Below are positions 55,315 to 64,000 of a stretch of 64,000 bases of DNA, one piece after another. The DNA comes from Sepiola atlantica (Eukaryota; Mollusca; Cephalopoda; Sepiida; Sepiolidae). Position 1 is the first letter of the stretch; every line of letters begins with the position of its first letter. A program made the translations under genes and the position numbers. The notes beneath the pieces were generated by a model, which saw only the letters and a list, made by a program, of their open reading frames with translations, did no database searches and was not told the DNA's origin. Location: NCBI GenBank assembly GCA_963556195.1, contig CAUVYP010000587.1, positions 992,001 to 1,056,000 on the forward strand, given 5' to 3'.

Positions 55315-55737
55315 CTAATTTTTTTGTTTAGCAAGTAGTGCGACAAACGGTAATAGGGTACTACTAGTGTTTGCGATTACTCAAGGCTGAAATAGTTGGC
55401 GGTAGATATAAATCATTACAATCTCGCGTCCTGGGAGTGGGTATTCGCTTTACGTTAATTTTTTATGCGGCACATTAAATTCCCAAATAAATTATGTTCT
55501 CTTTTTGTTTTTCAGTCTGTTTATTATTTAATCGCCTAAGATAGTAGAATTTATATTTATTTGGATGTGTTTGTGTTTTAATTCTCATGCAGTTTAAATA
55601 TGTGTTTTGAAAGGGTAAATTTAATAAAAAGTGTAAAAACAGTGTGATTAAAAAGCAGGTTTGAATGAATGATGAAAAGTAAATAGAATAAGGGAAGCCA
55701 ACTAATGGTTTAATGGTAAAAATGTTGTAAGATATCC

Positions 55738-55857
55738 GCTTACGGCCATATCACGCTGAAAACACCGGTTCTCGTCCGATCACCGAAGTTAAGCAACGTA
55801 GAACCGGGTCAGTACTTAGATGGGTGACCACTTGGGAATACCAGGTGCTGTAAGCAT
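55738..55857 (+). rRNA. 5S rRNA gene, unit 60
   Basis: Differences: 66A, 69G. Confidence 0.95.
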
Positions 55858-56282
55858 CTAATTTATTTTTTTTAGCAAGTAGTGCGACAAACGGTAATAG
55901 GGTACTACTAGTGTTTGCGATTACTCAAGGCTGAAATAGTTGGCGGTAGATATAAATCATTACAACCTCGCGTTCTGGGAGTGGGTATTCGCTTTACGTT
56001 AAATTTTTATGCGGCACATTAAATTCCGAAATAAATTATGTTCTCTTTTTGTTTTTCAGTCTGTTTATTATTTAATCGCCTAAGATAGTAGAATTTATAT
56101 TTATTTGGATGTGTGTGTGGGTTAATTCTGATGCAGTTTGAATATGTGTTTTGAAAAGGGTAAATTTAATAAAAAGTGTAAAAACAGTGTGATTAAAAAG
56201 CAGGTTTGAATGAATGATGAAAAGTAAATAGAATAAGCGAAGCAAACTAATGGTTTAATGGTAAAAATGTTGTAAGATATCC

Positions 56283-56402
56283 GCTTACGGCCATATCACG
56301 CTGAAAACACCGGTTCTCGTCCGATCACCGAAGTTAAGCAACGTAGAGCCTGGTCAGTACTTAGATGGGTGACCACTTGGGAATACCAGGTGCTGAAAGC
56401 AT
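56283..56402 (+). rRNA. 5S rRNA gene, unit 61
   Basis: Only 114A. Confidence 0.95.
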
Positions 56403-56843
56403 CTAATTTTTCTTTCTTTTATTTTTCTTTTTTTTAGCAAATTATGCGACAAACAGTAATGGGGTACTACTAGTGTTTGCGATTACTCAAGGCTGAAATA
56501 GTTGGCGGTAGATATAAATCATTACCACCTCGCGTCCTGGGAGTGGGTATTCGCTTTACGTTAAATTTTTATGCGGCACATTAAATTCCCAAATAAATTA
56601 TGTTCTCTTTTTGTTTTTCAGTCTGTTTATTATTTAATCGCCTAAGATAGTAGAATTTATATTTATTTGGATGTGTGTGTGTTTTAATTCTCATGCAGTT
56701 TAAATATGTGTTTTGAAAGGGTAAATTTTATAAGAAGTGTAAAAACAGTGTGATTAAAAAGCAGGTTTGAATGAATGATGAAAAGTAAATAGAATAAGAG
56801 AAGCACACTGAGGGTTTAATGGTAAAAATGTAGCATGACATTT

Positions 56844-56953
56844 TCTTACGGCCATACCACGCTGAAAACACCGGTTCTCGTCCGATCACCGACGTTAAGC
56901 AACGTAGAGCTTGGTCAGTACTTAGATGGGTGACCACCAGGTGCTGTAAGCAT
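56844..56953 (+). pseudogene. 5S rRNA pseudogene, unit 62 (10-bp deletion)
   Basis: Lacks ten bases of the CTTGGGAATA stretch between two CCA triplets, a microhomology-type deletion that removes the end of box C. Also 1T and changes upstream of the gene, so the terminal helix is weakened. Confidence 0.9.
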
Positions 56954-57387
56954 CTAATTTTTTTTTTTTTTTTTTTTTTAGCAAATGATGCGACAAAAAG
57001 TAATAGGGTACTACTAGTGTTTGCGATTACTCAAGGCTGAAATAGTTGGCGGTAGATATAAATCATTACAACCTCGCGTCCTGGGAGTGAGTATTCGCTT
57101 TACGTTAAATTTTTATGCGGCACATTAAATTCCAAAATAAATTATGTTCTCTCTTTGTTTTTCAGTCTGTTTATTATTTAATCGCCTAAGATAGTAGAAT
57201 TTATATTTATTTGGATGTGTGTGTGTTTTAATTCTCATGCAGTTTAAATATGTGTTTTGAAAGGGTAAATTTAATAAAATGTGTAATAACAGTGTGATTA
57301 AAAAGCAGGTTTGAATGATTGATGAAAAGTAAATAGAATAAGGGAAGCAAACTAATGGTTTAATGGTAAAAATGTTGTAAGATATCC

Positions 57388-57507
57388 GCTTACGGCCATA
57401 TCACGCTGAAAACACGTGTTCTCGTCCGATCACCGAAGTTAAGCAACGTAGAGCCTGGTCAGTACTTGGATGGGTGACCACTTGGGAATACCAGGTTCTG
57501 TAAGCAT
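57388..57507 (+). rRNA. 5S rRNA gene, unit 63
   Basis: Differences: 29G, 30T, 81G, 110T. Confidence 0.94.
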
Positions 57508-57941
57508 CTAATTTTTTTATTTTTTTTTTGTTTAGCAAATGATGCGACAAACAGTAATAGGGTTCTACTAGTGTTTGCGATTACTCAAGGCTGAAATAGT
57601 TGGCTGTAGATATAAATCATTACAACCTCGCGTCCTGGGAGTTGGTATTCGCTTTACGTTAAATTTGTATGCGGCACATTAAATTCCCAAATAAATTATG
57701 TTCTCTTTTTGGTTTTCAGTCTGTTTATTATTTAATCGCCTAAGATAGTACAATTTATATTCATTTGGATGTGTGTGTGTTTTAATTCTCATGCAGTTTA
57801 AATATGTGTTTTGAAAGGGTAAATTTAATAAAAAGTGTAAAAACAGTGTGATTAAAAAGCAGGTTTGAATGAATGATGAAAAGTAGATAGAATAAGGGAA
57901 GCAAACTAATGGTTTAATGGTAAAAATGTTGTAGGATATCC

Positions 57942-58051
57942 GCTTACGGCCATATCACGCTTAAAACACCGGTTCTCGTCCGATCACCGAAGTTAAGCAA
58001 CGTAGAGCCTTGTCAGTACTTAGATGGGTGACCACTTGGGAATACCAGGTG
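57942..58051 (+). pseudogene. 5S rRNA pseudogene, unit 64 (3' end and terminator deleted)
   Basis: The gene stops at position 110 (CCAGGTG) and joins directly to the spacer at ATGCGACAAAC. The last ten bases and the whole T tract are gone, so neither the terminal helix nor Pol III termination is possible in place. This gives the short 510-bp unit. Confidence 0.92.
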
Positions 58052-58451
58052 ATGCGACAAACAGTAATAGGGTACTACTAGTGTTTGCGATTACTCAAGG
58101 CTGAAATAGTTGGTGGTAGATATAAATCATTACAACCTCGCGTCCTGGGAGTGGGTATTCGCTTTACGTTGAATTTTTATGCGGCACATTAAATTCCCAA
58201 ATAAATTATGTTCTCTTTTTGTTTTTCAGTCTGTTTATTATTTAATCGCCTAAGATAGTAGAATTTATATTTATTTGGATGTGTGTGTGTTCTAATTCTC
58301 ATGCAGTTTAAATATGTGTTTTGAAAGGGTAAATTTAATAAAAAGTGTAAAAACAGTGTGATTAAAAAGCAGGTTTGAATGAATGATGAAAAGTAAATAG
58401 AATAAGAGAAGCACACTGAGGGTTTAATGGTAAAAATGGTGTAAGATATCC

Positions 58452-58572
58452 GCTTAGGGCCATATCACGCTAGAAAACACCGGTTCTCGTTCGATCACCG
58501 AAGTAAAGCAACGTAGAGCCTGGTCAGTACTTAGATGGGTGACCACTTGGGAATACCAGGTGCTGTAAGCAT
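58452..58572 (+). rRNA. 5S rRNA gene, unit 65
   Basis: 121 nt: extra base near position 21. Also 6G, 39T, 53A. Confidence 0.9.
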
Positions 58573-59015
58573 CTAATTTTTATTTTTTTTATTTATTTTT
58601 TTATTTTAGCAAATGATGCGACAAACAGTAATAGGGTACTACTAGTGTTTACGATTACTCAAGGCTGAAATAGTTGGCGGTAGATATAAATCATTACAAC
58701 CTCGCGTCTTAGGAGTTGGTATTCGCTTTACGTTAAATTTGTATGCGGCACATTAAATTGCCAAATAAATTATGTTCTCTTTTTGTTTTTCAGTCTGTTT
58801 ATTATTTAATCGCGTAAGATAGTAGAATTTATATTTATTTGGATGTGTGTGTGTTTTAATTCTCATGCAGTTTTAATATGTGTTTTGAAAGAATAAATTT
58901 AATAAAAAGTGTAAAAACAGTGTGATTAAAAAGCAGGTTTGAATGAATGGGTAAAAGTAAATGGAATAAAGGAAACAAACTAATGGTTTAATGGTAAAAA
59001 TGGTGTAAGATATCC

Positions 59016-59135
59016 GCTTACGGCCATATCACGCTGAAAACACCGGTTCTCGTCCGATCACCGAAGTTAAGCAACGTAGAGCCTGGTCAGTACTTAGATG
59101 AGTGACCACTTGAGAATACCAGGTGCTGTAAGCAT
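59016..59135 (+). rRNA. 5S rRNA gene, unit 66
   Basis: Differences: 86A, 98A (box C region). Confidence 0.94.
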
Positions 59136-59578
59136 CTAGTTTTTATTTTTTTTATTTATTTTTTTTTTTTAGCAAATGATGCGACAAACAGTAATAGGGT
59201 ACTACTAGTGTTTACGATTACTCAAGGCTGAAATAGTTGGCGGTAGATATAAATCATTACAACCTCGCGTCCTGGGAGGGGGTATTCGCTTTACGTAAAA
59301 TTTTTATGCGGCACATTAAATTCCGAAATAAATTGTGTTCTCTTTTTGTTTTTCAGTCTGTTTATTATATAATCGCCTAAGATAGTAGAATTTATATTTA
59401 TTTGGATGTGTGTGTGTGTTAATTCTCATGCAGTTTTAATATGTGTTTTGAAAGGGTAAATGTAATAAAAAGTGTAAAAACAGTGTGATTAAAAAGCAGG
59501 TTTGAATGAATGATGAAAAGTAAATAGAATAAGGGTAGCAAACTAATGGTTTAACGGTAAAAATGTTGTAAGATATCC

Positions 59579-59697
59579 GCTTACGGCAATACCACGCTGA
59601 AAACACGGTTCTCGTCCGATCACCGAAGTTAAGCAACGTAGAGCCTCGTCAGTACTCCGATGGGTGACCACTTGGGAATACCTGGTGCTTTAAGCAT
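59579..59697 (+). rRNA. 5S rRNA gene, unit 67
   Basis: 119 nt: one C lost at 28-29. Also 10A, 14C, 70C, 106T, 113T and changes at 80-81. Confidence 0.89.
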
Positions 59698-60137
59698 CTA
59701 ATTTTTCTTTTTTTTTTTCTTTTTTTTTTCAGTAAATGATGCGACAAACAGTAATAGGGGACTACTAGTGTTTGCGATTACTCAAGGCTGAAATAGTTGG
59801 CGGTAGATATAAATCATTACAACCTCGCGTCCTGGGAGTGGGTATTCGCTTTACGTTAAATTTTTATGCGGCACATTAAATTCCCAAATAAATTATGTTC
59901 TCTTTTTGTTTTTCAGTCTGTTTATTATTTAATCGCCTAAGATAGTAGAATTTATATTAATTTGGATGTGTGTGTGTTTTAATTCTCATGCAATTTAAAT
60001 ATGTGTTTTGAAAGGATAAATTTAATAAAAAGTGTAAAAACAGTGTATTACAAAGCCGGTTGGAATGAATGATAAAATGTAAATAGAATAAGGGAAGCAA
60101 ACTAATGGTTTAATGGTAAAAATGTTGTAAGATATCC

Positions 60138-60256
60138 GCTTACGGCCATATAACTCTGAAAACACGTGTTCTCGTCCGATCACCGAAGTTAAGCAACGTA
60201 GAGCCTGGTCAGTACTTAGATGGTGACCACTGTTGAATACCAGGTGCTGTAAGCAT
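60138..60256 (+). rRNA. 5S rRNA gene, unit 68
   Basis: 119 nt: one G lost in box C (GATGGTGACC). Also 15A, 18T, 29G, 30T and an altered TTGGG stretch. Confidence 0.88.
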
Positions 60257-60699
60257 CGCATTTTTATTCTTCTTCTTTTTTTCTTTTTTTTAGCAAATGA
60301 TGCGAAAAATAGTAATAAAATACTACTAGTGTTTGCAATTACTAAAGACTAGAAAAAGTGGCGGTAGATAAAAATCATTACCACCTCGCGTCCTGGAAGT
60401 GGGTATTCGTTTTACGTTTAATATATATGCTTCACATTAAATTCCCAAATAAATTATTTTCTCTTATTGTTCTTCATACTGGTCATTATTTAATCGCCTA
60501 AGATAGTAGAATTTATTTTTATTTTTGTGTGTTTGTGTTTTAATTCTCAGACAATTTAAACATGTGTTTTGAAAGGGTAAATTTAATAAAAAGTGTAAAA
60601 ACAGTGTGATTAAAAAGCAGGTTTGAATGAATGAGGAAAAGTAAATAGAATAAGGGAAGCAAACTAATGGTTTAATGGTAAAAATGTTGTAAGATATCC

Positions 60700-60819
60700 G
60701 CTTACGGCCATATCACGCTAAAAACACCGGTTCTCGTCTGATATCCGAAGTTAAGCAACGTAGAGTCAGGTCAGTACTTAGATGGGTGACCACTTGGGAA
60801 TACCAGGTGTTGTAAGTAT
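60700..60819 (+). rRNA. 5S rRNA gene, unit 69
   Basis: Differences: 21A, 40T, changes at 44-45, 67T, 69A, 111T, 118T. Confidence 0.91.
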
Positions 60820-61261
60820 CTCATTTTTCTTCTTCTTCTTTTTTTTTTTTTTTTAGCAAATGATGCGAAAAATAGTAATAAAATACAACTAGTGTTTGCA
60901 ATTACTTAAGACTGAAAGAAGTGGCGGTAGATATAAATCATTACCACTTCGCGTCCTGGAAGTGGGTATTCGTTTTACGTTAAATTTATATGCTTAACAC
61001 TAAATTCCAAATAAATTATTTTCTCTTTTTCTTTTTCAGTCTGTTTATTATTTAATCGCCTAAGATAGTAGAATTTATATTTATTTGGATGTGTGTGTGT
61101 TTTAATTCTCATGCAGTTTAAATATGTGTTTTGAAAGGGTAAATTTAATAAAAAGTGTAAAAACAGTGTGATTAAAAAGCAGGTTTGAATGAATGAGGAA
61201 AAGTAAATAGAATAAGGGAAGCAAACTAATCGTTTAATGGTAAAAATGTTGTAAGATATCC

Positions 61262-61381
61262 GCTTACGGCCATATCACGCTGAAAACACTGGTGCTCGTC
61301 CGATCACCGAAGTTAAGCAACGTAGAGCCTGGTCAGTACTTAGATGGGTGACCACTTGGGAATACCAGGTGCGGTAAGTAT
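61262..61381 (+). rRNA. 5S rRNA gene, unit 70
   Basis: Differences: 29T, 33G, 112G, 118T; promoter boxes intact. Confidence 0.93.
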
Positions 61382-61816
61382 AGCATTTATATTCTTCTTT
61401 TTTTTTTTAGCAAATGATGCGAAAAATAGTAATCAAATACAACTAGTGTTTGCAATTACTAAAGACTAGAAAAAGTGGCGGTAGATAAAAATCATTACCA
61501 CCTCGGTTCCTGGAAGTGGGTATTCGTTTTACGTTAAATTTATATGTTTCACATTAAATTCCCAAATAAATTATTCTCTCTTTTTGTTTTTCATACTGGT
61601 CATTATTCAATCGCCTAAGATAGTAGAATTTATTTTTATTTTTGCGTGTGTGTGTTTTAATTCTCAAGCAATTCAAACATGTGTTTTCAAAGGGTAAATG
61701 TAATAAAAAGTGTAAAAACAGAGTGATCAAAAAGCAAGTTGGAATGAATGATGAAATGTAAATAGAATAAGGGAAGCAAACTAATGGTTTAATGGTAAAA
61801 AGGTTGTTAGATATCC

Positions 61817-61936
61817 GCTTGCGGCCATATTACGCTGAAAACACCGGTTCTCGTCCGATCACCGAAGTTAAGCAACTTAGAGCCTGGTCAGTACTTAGAT
61901 GGGTGAGCACTTGGGAATACCAGGTGCTGTAAGCAT
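61817..61936 (+). rRNA. 5S rRNA gene, unit 71
   Basis: Differences: 5G, 15T, 61T, 91G (box C). Confidence 0.92.
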
Positions 61937-62382
61937 CGCATTTTTATTCTTCTTCTTCTTTTTTTCTTTTTTTTAGCAAATGATGCGAAATATAGTAATA
62001 AAATACTACTAGTGTTTGCAATTACTTAAGACTAGAAAAAGTGGCGGTAGATAAAAATCATTACCACCTCGCGTCTTGGAAGTGGGTATTCGTTTTACGT
62101 TAAATTTATATGTTTCACATTAAATTCCAAAATAAATTATTTTCTCCTTTTGTTTTTCAGTCTGTTCATTATTTAATCGCCTAAGATAGTAGAATTTGTT
62201 TTTATTTTTGCGTGTGTGTGTTTTAATTCTCAGGCAATTCAAACATGTGTTTTCAAAGGGTAAATTTAATAAAAAGTGTAAAAACAGAGTGATTAAAAAG
62301 CAAGTTGGAATGAATGATGAAATGTAAATAGAATAAGGGACGCAAACTAATGGTTTAATGGTAAAAATGTTGTTAGATATCC

Positions 62383-62502
62383 GCTTGTGGCCATATCACG
62401 CTGAAAACACCGGGGCTCGTCCGATCACCGAAGTTAAGCAACGTAGAGCCTGGTCAGTACTTAGATGGGTGACCACTTGGGAATACCAGGTGCTGTAAGC
62501 AT
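62383..62502 (+). rRNA. 5S rRNA gene, unit 72
   Basis: Differences: 5G, 6T, 32G, 33G. Last 5S gene of the window. Confidence 0.94.
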
Positions 62503-62697
62503 CTAATTTTTTTTTTTTTTTTTTTTAGCAAATGATGCGACAAACAGTAATAAAATACTGCTAGTGTTTGCGATTACTTAAGACTGAAAAAGTTGGCGAT
62601 AGATATAAATCATTACCACCTCGCATCATGGAAGTGGGTATTCGTTTTACGTTAAATTTATATGCTTCACAATGAATTCCCAAATAATTTGTTTTCT

Positions 62698-64000
62698 GTT
62701 GTAAAGGTCATTATTTGCATAAGTGCGAATCTAACATAAAGGGAAATAATCAGGTATTGACTATATACGAAAGTACGTATATAAGACAGGCAGTCATATG
62801 TGGGAGTGAGCGAAGAGTAAACGTTTCGGAGGCACATTCAGGCTCTACGTGTTGAGTGAGTTTATTGCGTCAAATTAGTATTTTTCTTAAATCTGTTTTG
62901 CCTGCTGTTGTGATTATTGTTATATCGTTTTTATTGTTTTCACGTTGACTGTTATTATTTAACTGTTTTTCCTTTTACGACGTTTTTTTTTGCCACGTTT
63001 TTTTTTTTTTTCAACTTTTTTTTGTTTTGTTTGGTGTCTCTAGTTATTAACTAGATGGCGTCCAAAACGACTGAAAATTCGGAATAGTGCAAACCTCCAA
63101 AAATGTCTATAAATGTCAATGATTTCGTGGAAGAAGCAAAAAAATACGAACACATCGTTACTGAACAAGGAATTGCCGTGGATTTACCAATGTTGGCAGA
63201 AATTAAAAAAAGAACAGTAACCATGTTTGTTGTCGAAAAAAAATTAAAAAGTCTATCAGGGCCTCTCCTGAATTAATATGCAAGTTATTGGCAACTGCAG
63301 GATTCAAACCGCAAAGGTTAATAAAGTGTAAGGGATTTAACACTTGGAATGCTTTGTTTCCTAACGAAGTAATTTGTGCTAATCTCTCACTCAATCAAAT
63401 TATCACGCAGGACTGTTTTACGAACCGAGTACATGGGTAGAAGACGTTCTTCAATTTCTATCTTCAATGTGCCTTTTTATGTAAAAGGCGAGCAAATTGG
63501 TGCCTTTTTTCTAAGATTTGGCGAAATCACGGACGTCAATTTTGACGAATTTCCAGGTACATTGAACTTCGAAATACTTATCGACAAGAAAGCTTATGAC
63601 AGCATCCCCTACTATTTACAAGTCGGGGAGGAAAAACTACCTATTATATTGGCCGGACGAAGACCTGTTTGTTGGTTTTGTGAGCTACTAGGTCATTTAA
63701 CTTTTGATTGTCCACAGAAAAAATCCACTCAGAAAACGACGCCCCCGATTAACAGACCATCCAAGGCTGGCACCCACCTCGATCCTCCAGCTACAATTGG
63801 TTTACCTATTACATCTACATCTGATGACTCCGAAGACGAATTCCCTGCTCTACCTTCTGCAGAAAAAGACGAGGGATGGATTATTGTTCCTGGAAAAAAA
63901 AACCCGGGTCGTGTATCTCTCGAAGAAATGAGAGAAAAAGAAATGCTTAAAAACGACCCGGGAAAAGATAGTTACATTAAGGCAAAAGAACTTAAATCTA
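62698..64000 (+). mobile_element. Non-LTR retrotransposon, 5' part (runs off window)
   Basis: 5S spacer similarity ends at about 62698. The following 350 bp hold no gene: they contain a TATATAAG motif near 62776 and several T-rich runs (62930-63030), as expected of a 5' leader. From 63055 an ORF1-like coding region follows, with an RRM-like fold region, a CCHC knuckle and an acidic linker. That set is typical of ORF1 in Tx1/L1-type elements of invertebrates. The reverse transcriptase would lie beyond the window, so the type is inferred. A start at the ATG near 63055 is blocked by a stop ten codons later. Confidence 0.7.
63055..64000 (+). pseudogene. ORF1 (CCHC RNA-binding protein) of non-LTR element, broken and partial
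   Basis: ATG at 63055 opens ten codons, then TAG at 63085-63087; a second in-frame ATG is at 63103. The frame runs to about 63240 and moves to another frame within an A-rich run, where one base appears lost. It continues (ASPELICKLLATAGFK ... WNALFPNEV) to about 63433, shifts again, and stays open to the window end. The last part has an RRM-like stretch (SIFNVPFYV ... FGEITDVNF), the knuckle CWFCELLGHLTFDC at 63670-63711, an acidic Ser-rich stretch and a WIIVPGKK motif. The protein would coat element RNA. No start-to-end intact frame is present in this copy. Confidence 0.7.

Larger units (their letters stand above)
53251..62697 (+). repeat. 5S rDNA array, plus-oriented segment 4 (units 56-72)
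   Basis: Seventeen loci. Units 56-58 are near-identical to the homogenised core. Divergence rises to the right: indels in genes, T tracts of mixed T/C or T/A, and the spacer variant GCGAAAAATAGTAAT, which is also seen at the left edge. The array stops in a spacer 195 bp after unit 72, at the border with the non-LTR element. Confidence 0.96.

Noticed and set aside
9332..60261. Open frames of 65-106 residues in the 5S units (minus-strand MLPLFYLLFIIHS- or MVTHLSTDQALR-type)
   Set aside because: They are the antisense of 5S genes and spacers, recur only in units that happen to lack stops, and have low-complexity composition.
8335..62697. Preferential targeting of retrotransposons to 5S spacers
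   Set aside because: All insertions lie in spacer, but with five junctions and genes filling only about a fifth of each unit this is expected by chance. The target duplications (CGCTT, AAGTG, CAAAC) are unrelated.
9207..62697. CRISPR-like array
   Set aside because: Unit length is about 550 bp, both gene and spacer are conserved, and the repeat is a 5S gene.

Overview
The window is eukaryotic repetitive DNA. Most of it is one large tandem array of 5S ribosomal RNA genes, broken up by LTR retrotransposons and flanked by a 186-bp satellite on the left and the start of a non-LTR retrotransposon on the right. The 5S gene is a full 120-nt metazoan-type sequence with an intact internal promoter, and the retroelements belong to animal lineages. 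An invertebrate animal is the best reading; a mollusc or other lophotrochozoan is plausible, but the sequence does not settle it. No ordinary single-copy host protein gene is visible.

Layout. 1-4084: about 22 copies of a 186-bp satellite. 4085-8334: decayed copy 1 of LTR element A. 8335-9187: two 5S units on the minus strand. At about 9188-9206 a short 5S scrap marks a head-to-head switch; from there the 5S genes lie on the plus strand to 62697, in units of about 540-575 bp (mostly 549-550 bp in the most uniform part, about 40-48 kb). I count 74 5S loci: 2 minus and 72 plus, of which 2 are clearly broken by deletion. The plus array is interrupted by a minus-strand Ty3/gypsy element resembling the Mag lineage (element C, 20534-25473), by element B (31503-35879, decayed) and by copy 2 of element A (48943-53250, apparently intact). 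All three keep 5-bp target duplications made of 5S spacer sequence. From about 62698 the array gives way to a non-LTR retrotransposon whose ORF1 runs off the window.

How the parts work. Each 5S gene carries its own RNA polymerase III promoter (box A, intermediate element, box C) and is followed by a T-rich terminator, so the array is an array of independent transcription units. Elements A and B are two families of one compact LTR lineage (LTRs 312 and 316 bp, total about 4.3 kb). They share a Gag with two CCHC knuckles, a GGGAAAC minus-1 frameshift site, a PR-RT-RNaseH-IN Pol, and a cysteine-rich Pol tail encoded across the polypurine tract and into the 3' LTR. The sequence directly after their 5' LTR is complementary to the 5' end of tRNA-Phe, not the 3' end of a tRNA, which suggests unusual priming. 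Element C has a conventional site matching the 3' end of tRNA-Ser(GCT).

The most interesting points are the A/B priming site, the conserved Pol tail encoded through the polypurine tract, the array inversion, the missing target duplication of element A copy 1, and multi-unit duplications inside the 5S array.
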